Assembly: GCA_028565635.1 (NCBI GenBank)
Contig: JAOXYB010063578.1
Coordinates: 1-10,448 of the forward strand
Source: Phoronis ovalis
Lineage: Eukaryota; Phoronida; Phoronidae
Length of the DNA stretch: 10,448 nucleotides
Direction: 5' to 3'
Below, piece by piece: positions 1 through 7,924 of this stretch (position 1 is the first letter of the stretch; every line of letters starts with the position of its first letter). The position numbers and the translations under genes are program-made. A model generated the notes under the pieces. That model searched no databases. It worked only from the letters and a program-made list of their open reading frames with translations, and was not told the DNA's origin.

Positions 1-166
1 TAAATCTTTAGAGTTCAATACCCTTATCACTGCCACCTGGTGATTCTATATTTGGCAGATAGCTTATGATACACATATACATGTCATTTCAATCAACACC
101 TATGCTCATTATGGGAAAGTTGATGCACTTTAAGGTAAATGTCATATAGGGACAATGTCTCTGTAC
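1..166. other. upstream flank, no gene seen
   Basis: AT-rich sequence with no open frame of note. The only structure I see is the first copy of an 11-bp direct repeat (AAGTTGATGCA at 117-127), whose second copy lies just past the candidate TATA box at 184-194. Upstream control sites for the gene at 473 could lie here but none can be named. Confidence 0.5.
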
Positions 167-183
167 ATGCAAATTATATAAAG
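167..183 (+). promoter_or_regulatory. candidate core promoter: octamer joined to TATA box
   Basis: ATGCAAAT (167-174), the consensus site of POU/Oct transcription factors, directly abuts TATATAAAG (175-183), a full-consensus TATA box. If used, transcription would start about 30 bp downstream, near 205-215, giving a leader of about 260-320 bases before the start codons of the large gene. The two motifs are seen directly. Their use is inferred from position and orientation. In an AT-rich genome a TATA-like word alone is weak evidence, but the full octamer next to it is less expected. Confidence 0.4.
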
Positions 184-266
184 AAGTTGATGCAAGAACA
201 AAAGGACAGAAAAACGTTGCCACAAATGCGGCGCGAAAGCATACACAAGTATCCAGATTAGCCACC

Positions 267-299
267 ATGTGTTATTTTAAATATAAAATAAATAAATAA
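267..299 (+). other. upstream ORF of 10 codons in strong Kozak context
   Basis: GCCACCATG at 261-269 is a textbook Kozak context. It opens a 10-codon frame ending in TAA at 297-299 inside the AAAT repeat. A second, weaker uORF of 11 codons starts at 226 and stops at 259-261. If the transcript begins at the TATA box at 175, ribosomes would meet these first. They would dampen translation of the main frame unless the leader is spliced (a candidate 3' splice site lies at 511-516). The uORF itself is certain as sequence; its use is inference. Confidence 0.3.
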
Positions 300-301
300 A
301 T
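286..301. repeat. (AAAT)n short microsatellite
   Basis: About four copies of AAAT/AATA in a row. The repeat overlaps the end of the 10-codon upstream ORF and supplies its stop codon. Simple-sequence tract, likely variable in length between individuals. Confidence 0.7.
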
Positions 302-472
302 TATTGTACTGTGTATTCATCTTTTTACGAATTACATTTATAATGCTTGTCATTCTAAGAAAGGTTAACAGTTTGAGCAAATGTAATCCAGAAAACTGTA
401 ACTAAAATACTGCATTCATTTTTCGAGCAAATAGCAACAACTCTTTTTACTTTAAAAATAAACGGTTGCTAA

Positions 473-3400
473 ATGCTTTACGAAATCCACAATACTAATA
501 TGTTTGAACATTTCAGACTGGTCACCATGGCAAATAAAGAAATTGGAGATGTTAATTTTAAAGATACTAGTAAAGAATGTTCCCAGAGCGGGCAAACAGA
601 AACTAAAATACTGAAGAACATAGAAAGTCAAGAACTTTCATTTGCTTCTTCTTTGCTGAGGGAACGTGACAAAGACTTAGAGAGAGATTCCGATGTTTTG
701 CATCATATGGGGGTTGCATATCACTTAAAAGGGCTGATAACAAAAGATCCAACTGACTATGTGAAAGCTTCAGCATTATTTAACTCAGCAATGATACGGA
801 CAAAGGACAAAACAAAAACCCAAACATTACACAATCTAATAATAAAAAATGAAGACATGTTTCTACAAAAAGTAGTCAACATTAAAAGTGCGACGTTGCC
901 TGCGACATTCAGAACAACAGTACAGAAACAATTAGATACTATAAGAGTAGATATAGAAAAGAGGCTAGAACAACTATGGCGTCAAATAAAAGTCAATTTT
1001 AGCATTCGCGCAGCTAAAGAGTTAAGGATTGAAGAAGAGAAAAGTTTAGTGAAAAGTGTTAAGTCTCTGTCGCGGTACAGTAGTATTCGGATGAAACTGT
1101 TTTTCAAGGATACATTAACTGAATGCTATAAAATTATGGGACCACCTCCACAGAAGTTTGCTGTTGTTGGTCTCGGATCTTTGGCGAGAGAAGAGATGAC
1201 GCCATATTCTGATTTAGAATTCATTATTCTAGTTGAAGATGATAACAAAGACAAACAATATTTTAGAAACTTGACACACTTGTTTCACTTGTTTGTGATA
1301 AACCTTGGGGAGACACTTTTACCTGCTCTTGGTATCAGAAGCTTAAATGATTTCAAAAACAAGGATGAAGTTGGGTTTTATGATTCTATTTCCATCAACG
1401 GTATTTCCTTTGATGGCGCAATGCCATGGGCTTCCAAAACTCCAACAGGTAAAATTGAACTTATAAAAACACCAGCAAATATGATAAAGCATGTTCAACA
1501 TGAGAATGCTTTGAAAGAAGGATACCATCTAGCGGAGATACTTAGAACTATTACTCTAATAGATGGATGTTCAGAACTAGTCGACACATTTACAAAGCTT
1601 TGCTCCAGCATAGGAAACGATATTGACATTAAACATTACGGACTAAACAGACTAAGAGAGGATGCCAAACAGTTTGGTAACAACCCTTTATTGGACAAGT
1701 TAATGACAACCGGAAGAAGATCCGGTAGTCTGCCAGACATTTCTCATTTACAACATGTGAAGAAAGAGATATACCGTTTACCTTCAATAATAACAAACAA
1801 TTTAAAGTTGATACTGAATCTGAGAAAGGATTCAACCTGGGATTTACTGGATGAAATGAAAGGACATTTATTGTCTGATGAAGATTCTAGAAATTTAAAA
1901 GTTGCTGTTTCTATTGCCGTTTTACTTCGTCTAAAGACATACGTAAATAACAAGGGACAGAAAGAAACTTTGAGCTTTTTAAAACAGTCACCTACAATTA
2001 ACTCCCTGCAACAACATGAAATAAAGGCATACTTTTGCGACAATGAGCAACTTATATTTCGATTTTATTTTACTGTTTTTCCTTTACTTAGAATACTGCT
2101 ATCGACGCATTGGGCCACACACAACATTGATTACTTGTCTCGATTATTAAAGAACTTGTATGATGACAATTACATTCTTCGGGGACATCTGCACTCATTA
2201 TTCCTTTCCCATCGAGATGCAGTAGAATGTTACAGAACAGCTCTTAACGCTGAAAGCAGGCTGTCGCCAGAACAGAAAGGTCATTTACAGGATGATATAA
2301 GTCAAGAATATCATGAACTTGGTGAATTTGATAACGCGTTACACTGGAGCAAACAGTCGTTACATTTATGGAGCGTCATACCAGGAGCTGGTGAATGTGT
2401 GGGGCGTGCTTTCTCTGACATAGGAAGGGTACATTTGCAGAAAGGTGAACTTGATGATGCACTTTTTTTTTTTAATAGATCTCTGAGTATTTTTGGAAGT
2501 ACAGATGATACAAGTAAGCATTGTCAGAGTAATATTGCAGCTACACTGGGAAATATCGGTATAGTTCATAATAGTTTAGGTAATAATGATGAAGCGCTTT
2601 CATTTCAATTCAAGGCCCTGAAAATTGAACAGGAAATCCACGGTAATGAAGCACATACAACTATAGCTACCTGGTTAAGTAATATTGGTGAAGTATACAG
2701 TAGTATAGGGGACTATGATAAGGCACTGTTATATAGCAAGGATGCTCTACAGATGAGAAAAAGAATGTATGGTGCAAGTGACCATCCTGATGTAGCAACG
2801 GCGTTAGCTAATATTTCATCATTCTATTACGAAATCCATGATTACGACAGAGCATTATTACATAGCCAGGAGTCACTGCAGATGAGACAACGAATTCATG
2901 GTACAAGTGACCATCCTGATGTAGCCGTGTCGTTAAGTAATCTTGCAAGTGTGTATGGTGGCCTTCATGACCATGACAAAGCATTACCATATCACCAGGA
3001 GGCACTGCAGATGAGAAAACGAATTCATGGTACAAGTGACCATCCTGATGTAGCCAACTCGTTAAATAATATTGCATCATTATATAAACAACTCCATGAT
3101 TGCGATAAAGCATTATTACATTTTCAGGAGGCACTGCAGATGCAACAACGAATTCATGGTACACGTGACCATCATCTTGTAGCAACGACGTTAAGTAATA
3201 TTGCTCTCACATATTACGAGCTTGAGGATTATGATAACGCAATGTTTTACCAACATCAAGTAGTACAGATGGCCAAACAAGTTTCTTCTTACCAACCGCT
3301 GGATGTAGCATGGTCCTTGTTATGTTTATCAAAACTTTACAAGCTGAAAGGTGACGTAGAAAACATGATCAATTATAAACAGAAAGCCGCTGATATCTTC

Positions 3401-3532
3401 GAACCAATAGATCCAGAAGAGTACGCTAATGCATTAGGATATTGGGGCTTAGCTGATGAAGACTATAAAGTAACTGATGTGACCAGTGTTAATGATAAGC
3501 GTAATGATGATGATGATTCTCCTGTAAAGTAG
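473..3532 (+). CDS. GlnD/DUF294-like nucleotidyltransferase-TPR repeat protein
   Basis: Single uninterrupted frame of 1019 codons. Residues about 70-110 form a TPR-like hairpin, followed by a charged helical linker to about 222. The core motif GLGSLAREEMTPYSDLEF (233-250) fits the polymerase-beta-type nucleotidyltransferase signature: G235-S236, then D247 and E249 as metal-binding acids. D314 in GISFDG is a candidate third acid. Residues about 340-590, including IYRLPS near 430 and LRLKTY near 485, form an all-helical domain. TPR hairpins run from about 570 to 990, with six regular 43-residue kinesin-light-chain-like units at 687-944, then an acidic tail. No signal peptide or membrane span is evident, so it is probably cytosolic. 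Databases may label this type 'protein-PII uridylyltransferase N-terminal'; PII modification is unlikely because the HD and ACT domains of GlnD are not evident. Substrate unknown; the TPRs probably bind protein. The 473 start follows TAA directly; 527 has the better context. Confidence 0.9.
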   Translation: MLYEIHNTNMFEHFRLVTMANKEIGDVNFKDTSKECSQSGQTETKILKNIESQELSFASSLLRERDKDLERDSDVLHHMGVAYHLKGLITKDPTDYVKASALFNSAMIRTKDKTKTQTLHNLIIKNEDMFLQKVVNIKSATLPATFRTTVQKQLDTIRVDIEKRLEQLWRQIKVNFSIRAAKELRIEEEKSLVKSVKSLSRYSSIRMKLFFKDTLTECYKIMGPPPQKFAVVGLGSLAREEMTPYSDLEFIILVEDDNKDKQYFRNLTHLFHLFVINLGETLLPALGIRSLNDFKNKDEVGFYDSISINGISFDGAMPWASKTPTGKIELIKTPANMIKHVQHENALKEGYHLAEILRTITLIDGCSELVDTFTKLCSSIGNDIDIKHYGLNRLREDAKQFGNNPLLDKLMTTGRRSGSLPDISHLQHVKKEIYRLPSIITNNLKLILNLRKDSTWDLLDEMKGHLLSDEDSRNLKVAVSIAVLLRLKTYVNNKGQKETLSFLKQSPTINSLQQHEIKAYFCDNEQLIFRFYFTVFPLLRILLSTHWATHNIDYLSRLLKNLYDDNYILRGHLHSLFLSHRDAVECYRTALNAESRLSPEQKGHLQDDISQEYHELGEFDNALHWSKQSLHLWSVIPGAGECVGRAFSDIGRVHLQKGELDDALFFFNRSLSIFGSTDDTSKHCQSNIAATLGNIGIVHNSLGNNDEALSFQFKALKIEQEIHGNEAHTTIATWLSNIGEVYSSIGDYDKALLYSKDALQMRKRMYGASDHPDVATALANISSFYYEIHDYDRALLHSQESLQMRQRIHGTSDHPDVAVSLSNLASVYGGLHDHDKALPYHQEALQMRKRIHGTSDHPDVANSLNNIASLYKQLHDCDKALLHFQEALQMQQRIHGTRDHHLVATTLSNIALTYYELEDYDNAMFYQHQVVQMAKQVSSYQPLDVAWSLLCLSKLYKLKGDVENMINYKQKAADIFEPIDPEEYANALGYWGLADEDYKVTDVTSVNDKRNDDDDSPVK
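511..530 (+). promoter_or_regulatory. alternative start context (ACCATGG at 524-530) after a possible 3' splice site
   Basis: The first in-frame ATG (473) directly follows an in-frame TAA and has a poor context. The third in-frame ATG, at 527 (residue 19 of the long frame), sits in ACCATGG, a near-ideal Kozak site, so the mature protein may start there and be 1001 residues long. TTTCAG at 511-516 could be a 3' splice site closing an intron in the 5' leader; AAG|GTTAAC at 361-369 is a possible but weak donor. Transcript data would decide between 473, 500 and 527. Confidence 0.4.
2463..2473 (+). repeat. T11 homopolymer inside the coding frame
   Basis: Eleven T in a row within codons for L-F-F-F. 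A one-base insertion here would bring TAA then TAG into frame at once and cut the protein before the regular TPR array. The reference frame is intact. Homopolymers of this length are prone to polymerase slippage and sequencing error. Confidence 0.9.
2531..3304 (+). repeat. six tandem 129-bp units coding 43-residue TPRs
   Basis: Unit starts fall exactly every 129 bases: 2531, 2660, 2789, 2918, 3047 and 3176. The consensus holds the helix A signature L-x-N-I-x-x-x-Y, then H-D-Y-D-K-A-L and Q-E-A-L-Q-M, closing with R-I-H-G-T-S-D-H-P-D-V-A, typical of kinesin-light-chain/NPHP3-type TPRs. Units starting at 2789, 2918 and 3047 are the most alike, sharing long identical DNA blocks (for example 3002-3014 with 3131-3143). 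The outer units are more diverged. Differences cluster at unit codons 4-26, the two helices, while the linker block is nearly invariant. Confidence 0.9.
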
Positions 3533-4027
3533 ATAAAACTTATCAAAACTAATTTTGCATTATAATAGTTTGCGGATCAGGGCGAAATTTGATCTTGAAA
3601 ATAATAAGAAACCTCAGGTTTGATTGGAACTTGTATTATAGCTAACATTAAGTAGATTAAGCACTGTCAAAAACAGGCGGTTTCACTCTGTTACCATGTA
3701 ATTTTTAGAAAGACCAGGAAGTAGTTACCTTAATTGAGCTCTCAGAAATAATATTAATTATTGATAAGTGCATGGTCAATGAATTTTTGGAATGGCAGCA
3801 GGGAAATATATCCATTTGGTTACTTTATTTTGTAACGTATTACATACATGTGTCATGACCCGCCTCCTAGGCACGTCTTACGCAAAAAGAAAGGTCAAGG
3901 TATTTTGCTTTAGTCTAGCGAATTATACCGTTTAATAAAAAATATGCATGGATTTGATTTGGCATCCTGACTCCAAAAAATAACTAGCTGTAATACTTAA
4001 AATGTGCATTGGATTTTATTAGTTTAG
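3533..4027. other. spacer between gene and its partial copy
   Basis: AT-rich, no open frame of note. I see no similarity to the gene's coding sequence and no transposon ends. It contains the first canonical polyadenylation signal after the gene (3934-3939). Confidence 0.5.
3934..3939 (+). terminator. candidate poly(A) signal AATAAA
   Basis: First canonical AATAAA downstream of the stop codon at 3530-3532, implying a 3' UTR of about 420 bases. Variant hexamers closer to the stop are possible. Assigned by position only. Confidence 0.35.
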
Positions 4028-4546
4028 ACTGTTGGTTTTCCACAATTTGTATACACTGTTTATATAATATTAAGCTTTTGTTTTTTTCAATTTGTATTAA
4101 TCGTATACACCAAACAAAGAGTGTTACCTAACTCGTTAAATAATATTGCATCAGTGTATAAAGAACTTCATGATTACGATAAAGCATTATCATATCACCA
4201 GGAGGCACTGCAGATGGAAAAACGAATGCATGGTACAAGTGACCATCCTGATGTAGCAAAGTCGTTAAGTAATATTGCTGTCACATACTACAAGCTTGAA
4301 GATTATAAAAACGCAATGCTCTACCAACATCAAGCAGTACATATGTTCAAGCACGTTGTTTGTCACAAACCGCTGAGAACAGGAGAGTCCTTGTTATTTT
4401 CATCAAAACTGTACAAACTGAAAGGTGACGTAGAAAACATGATCAGCTATAAACAGGAAGCCGCTGGTATCATGGAACCAATTGATCCGGATATATACAC
4501 TAAAGCATTAGCATATTGGGGATTAGCTGATGATGTCACATTTTAA
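4028..4546 (+). pseudogene. headless partial copy of the 3' end of the TPR gene
   Basis: Bases 4130-4531 align without gaps to 3056-3457 of the upstream gene: 336 of 402 bases and 93 of 134 residues identical by hand count. The copy covers one and a half TPR units and the C-terminal domain. It lacks six codons (equivalent of 3458-3475) and ends in its own TAA at 4544-4546 in place of the acidic tail. Similarity stops abruptly near 4125-4130. The frame stays open back to 4028 but has no ATG before 4214, so as it stands it cannot make a family-like protein. I see no good splice acceptor at the breakpoint: AG at 4118-4119 lacks an adjacent pyrimidine tract. Most likely a truncated tandem duplicate. 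Alternatives are an alternative last exon or a conversion donor. The frame has no stop or frameshift over about 140 codons, which is unusual for an old dead copy. Confidence 0.75.
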
Positions 4547-4783
4547 TCCCCAGACAATAACAAAATTCAAATAAGATTAACTTTTTGTATATAATAACTA
4601 AACAATAATTTTAAATTGCTAAATGCAATATGTGTTGGTACTCAGTTGCATCTTTTAAAGTAACAAATGTCAGGTCAATGCAGGTGCGGTTATTTCGTAT
4701 TAATCATGTTATTACTGTTAGAAATTTGAAGTGTCAAAAAAAGAGAAAATTGGGTAAAAGTAATGAGGTGTGTGTTTACCCGA

Positions 4784-4797
4784 ACCTAATGTTAGGT
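4784..4797. repeat. perfect 14-bp inverted repeat
   Basis: ACCTAA and TTAGGT arms around a TG centre. Short, in AT-rich DNA; no function assignable. Confidence 0.5.
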
Positions 4798-5243
4798 CGG
4801 ATTTATTAATTATGTGTTTACCAGTACTTTTATCGATAGGCCGGAAGAGTATCCGTGTACAGCTACGTGGTTGTCATACCATTGATCGTTATAGGAAAAT
4901 GTGTTTTGTACAAAATCTTAAAACCTAAGTAGTTTTTGTCCTGACTGTGACACACTGTTAGTTCTTAGCTTAGAAAATTTCAAAAGTTTAGTGGAGAAAT
5001 ATTTATACAAAAACACTAAATCTGAATATACGGTTTCGTACAGACAAGAACATTTAAGAAAATACTAAAAAGGAGCAAAGTAATGACTGGTTTTGTAACT
5101 ATTATTACAGTTGTACTCCTGCTTAAGTTACGTTATTGTCAGCTAACAAGGTAAAGTTATTTAAAAGTTGAGTTGTACAAACATATATTTTTATTTATTT
5201 AAGAAAGGTTTACGTAAACAAAGAGTACCATTAAAGTATAACT

Positions 5244-5264
5244 GTAACCATGGTAACCATGGTA
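5244..5264. repeat. two tandem copies of TAACCATGG
   Basis: The 9-mer occurs at 5245-5253 and 5254-5262. Each copy holds the palindrome CCATGG, so the whole is nearly self-complementary. No function can be assigned. Confidence 0.6.
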
Positions 5265-5673
5265 TTTTTAAATTATCATCTAGCAATAATGCAAATAATT
5301 ACGTGAGAAAGAAGAGTTTTATTTATTTTTTTTGCATTTAAGTACCTGTGTTATTTCATTTTCGTTCAATATGTTAAACGTATTTACCAATGGTTGTATT
5401 ATGTTTGCATAACTCTTGCGGTAATGTATGATATTTTTAAAAGTGCAACCATTGTAGTTTTGACACAACTATTGTAAGTCTTACCTTTATTGATTTGTTT
5501 AGGTAGTGATTATGATATTGTTCGTGATGTCATCCTAACATGTGTTTTGTTATGTACTTGTCATATCTTGTCATACTTTAATTGAATCCTGTATCATTCT
5601 GATGTAATCCCGATTTTGATTCTGAAATTTATTTTTAAATGGCGAGAGGAACGGCATGACAATATTTTTCAAT

Positions 5674-5683
5674 AATAAATAAA
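5674..5683 (+). terminator. overlapping AATAAA hexamers
   Basis: Two overlapping AATAAA words. They are the first canonical poly(A) signals downstream of the partial copy, but more than 1.1 kb away, and could equally be chance in this AT-rich stretch. Confidence 0.15.
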
Positions 5684-6588
5684 TATATTTTGATTAACAA
5701 TTACGTGTTGATCTTTTGGCACAATAATAATTAGAGCAAATGTTATTCCTAGCACTAAGTATTTGCATTCGTGCGAGGGCAGTTTGGTAGAAGGGGATAC
5801 TGGTAATTGATGCTTGTAATTCTGTAACTCACCATTACACTGTAACTGTATGAAAAACGATTATGCAATCATCTATCTATTGTATAGCAGTGAGGCCACG
5901 ACATTAGTTAAGATCCAATTGTCATTTAATAAATACCCGAAACCGCTGTAATGTTTGTCGCGTGTTAGCTGCAGTAACGTTCGGCCTTAACTATATACCC
6001 TAGCAGGTGTAACACCCATATAAACAGAAAGGAATTATGCGCATACAAATTGTATGTTCACAATGTGTGATAACACACTGCTGAATCCCCATAAATATGT
6101 ATATAAATAATTTGTTATGAAACTTTTTATTAGTTATCTAAACACGTTTTCAAGAAATTTCACAATCGTACCTGTTTTAGAAGTAAAGTTTTACAACCAT
6201 ATGAAAAAGTTCAGCCCATCCGCCAATTTTCATCTCGTTCCGAATTTCATGTGAAGCATATTTTATAAACAAATTCTATCAACAGATGAAGCACAAGGCA
6301 TTAGCTTACTAATGCATGGTTACTGGATTTTACTTCAAATGTGTTGGTTTCTAGATAACTGATAATCAAGTGATTTTCAAAATTGCTTAAACGCACTGAT
6401 AAAGTAAGATGGTAAATTAAAATTAATCATGAGCTTTCTATTTACAACCATATATAATCACCCATCAGATTTTAAGCAACATTAAATAAAAATATAAAAG
6501 TAATTAATATATTAACAAATTCCCATGTTATAAATAAACACATATTAAGACCTAAAACTTTTATTACCCATCGCAATTTAGATTTTAG

Positions 6589-6604
6589 ATTTCAGACCTG
6601 AAAT
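6589..6604. repeat. perfect 16-bp inverted repeat
   Basis: ATTTCAG and CTGAAAT arms around a 2-base centre. No adjoining gene; could be debris of a transposon end or chance. Confidence 0.5.
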
Positions 6605-7143
6605 AGCCCGCATAAGGACGATTTTCAACAGAGCAGGTATTGTTACTGTGGTATTACAAAGGAGTTATTGTTATTACTTTAAGTGATATGCGCACTAAAA
6701 CTATAGCCGGCACACGAATAGTCGATCCCTTCAGTATTACGAACAATAGTTAATTGGTCTTAATTATACAGGCATAGCGCCTACCATAGGATATTCAAAT
6801 GTAATAGTCATCACGGCACAATATGCACGAAAAATAAAAAAAAACTAGAAAGGGACGGAAAGTTAAAAACATGAAGGAACAAATGTCGGGCAATTAGTAG
6901 TACTCTGATAGTTGTAGCAATATTTAACCAGACAGAACACGTGCGTCAAAACACAAGTTTTCTAACTGTTAGCTCTATTTTATGATCATGATCTAATATT
7001 TGTGTAAAACAAGTAAATACGTTTATGCTCATAACTACATGCATTCTCTTTCCACACGAAAGATGCCATTGAGATATTGAAGAGATCCACGCATGAGGTA
7101 ATCCTTTATTCGAATGAATAGAGGGCAGCGTATACTTTATTTG

Positions 7144-7292
7144 CGTGAACGGTGAATGGGCCGCTTTTTCGATGGTGAATGGTGATGGCAGCTAATGAGT
7201 CGTGAGTGAGTTCTTCCACGTGATGGGTGAATGTCTAATATTTTAAAGCGTCAAACGTGAACATATGACTATTTTAGACGTCATTGGTGAAT
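7144..7292. repeat. degenerate GGTGAAT-rich repeat
   Basis: GGTGAAT recurs at 7151, 7174, 7226 and 7285, with variants (GTGAAC, GGTGATGG, GTGAGTGAG) between them, in about 150 bp. The spacing is uneven, so this is not a clean minisatellite. It resembles the internal degenerate repeats of non-autonomous elements. No inverted ends or target duplication were found for it. Confidence 0.45.
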
Positions 7293-7907
7293 AAAACATA
7301 TTCGCGCGAACAAAGAATAGTTAATAAATACAAATTGTTTTACCTTCTCCCTACGTTTTAACTATGTTTTAAGACGACCGGCATTTGCGGTATAGATAAA
7401 GCAGCTGCGATATTATGGATCATATGCCTAAGTACTCTCATGTACGATTTATAACTGTTTATATAGTGGCTTCCAGGATAGCAGTAATATAGATAAGATA
7501 CATGTTTTACCTTTCACATAATTGGGCAGTCCTTTATTTTTGTCCTATGTCTGTTCTAAAAGGCCAAAGATATTACATATTAAAATGTATCAACTTATTA
7601 AATATAAAATTAACATTTTTTTAGAAACAATCTATGTTCACATTGTTCCCAAGGGTACAAGAGAGCAAGAAAAAGCATATAAAAATACACAATTTTCCGA
7701 TGTACGCTCCCCGTATCCACCCCCACGTTTGACCAAGGCCGAGCGTGGCGTGGTTCCTTAATCCTACTCCACACTCAAACCCAAAGAAATCTCCCCCCAA
7801 AAATAGTGGTTAGGCTTTACACCATAATGCTTGTTATTATGCATCTTGCATGAATGAATGATCCTGTATCCGAAAAAAATTAGCGACCTTCATCAATCTA
7901 ACATAAA
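7293..7907. other. stretch without a supported gene
   Basis: An open frame at 7522-7761 has no ATG at its start, a low-complexity lysine- and isoleucine-rich composition and no recognisable domain, so I do not call it. The C-rich segment 7690-7800 differs in base composition from its surroundings and may be the subterminal part of the hAT-like element whose end lies at 7924. Confidence 0.4.
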
Positions 7908-7924
7908 CCCTGGATCCGCCACTG
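7908..7924 (-). mobile_element. hAT-like terminal sequence (right end)
   Basis: CCCTGGATCCGCCACTG reads, on the minus strand, as CAGTGGCGGATCCAGGG. This has the CAG start and shape of many hAT transposon ends. The element would lie to the left. The best left partner is TAGTGGCTTCCAGG at 7464-7477, which matches with a 2-base gap. The 8-base flanks (TGTTTATA and ATAAGAAA) do not match, so a complete element is not shown. Confidence 0.4.

Larger units (their letters stand above)
4547..7143. other. 2.6-kb AT-rich stretch without a recognised gene
   Basis: No frame with protein-like composition on either strand and no recognisable transposon protein. Contains small inverted repeats (listed separately), a twofold 9-bp repeat at 5245-5262, and AATAAA at 5674-5683, the first after the partial copy. 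I see no tRNA or rRNA similarity. Confidence 0.45.

Noticed and set aside
1343-3185. Several open frames of 61-125 codons on the minus strand inside the large gene
   Set aside because: They are antisense shadows. The 125-codon frame at 2808-3185 is periodic only because the TPR repeats on the other strand are.
4112-4122. Splice acceptor at the left border of the partial copy
   Set aside because: The AGs at 4118-4121 follow an A-rich stretch with the pyrimidine run over 25 bases away, and joining from the nearest GT in the gene at 3050 gives an immediate stop with the first AG.
464-4626. Shared 11-mer TTGCTAAATGC before the gene (467-477) and after the partial copy (about 4615-4625) as duplication borders
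   Set aside because: Similarity does not extend on either side, and an AT-rich 11-mer can recur by chance.
7522-7761. 79-codon open frame on the plus strand
   Set aside because: It begins at a TTG, has no early ATG, is low in complexity and shows no domain; its end overlaps C-rich transposon-like sequence.
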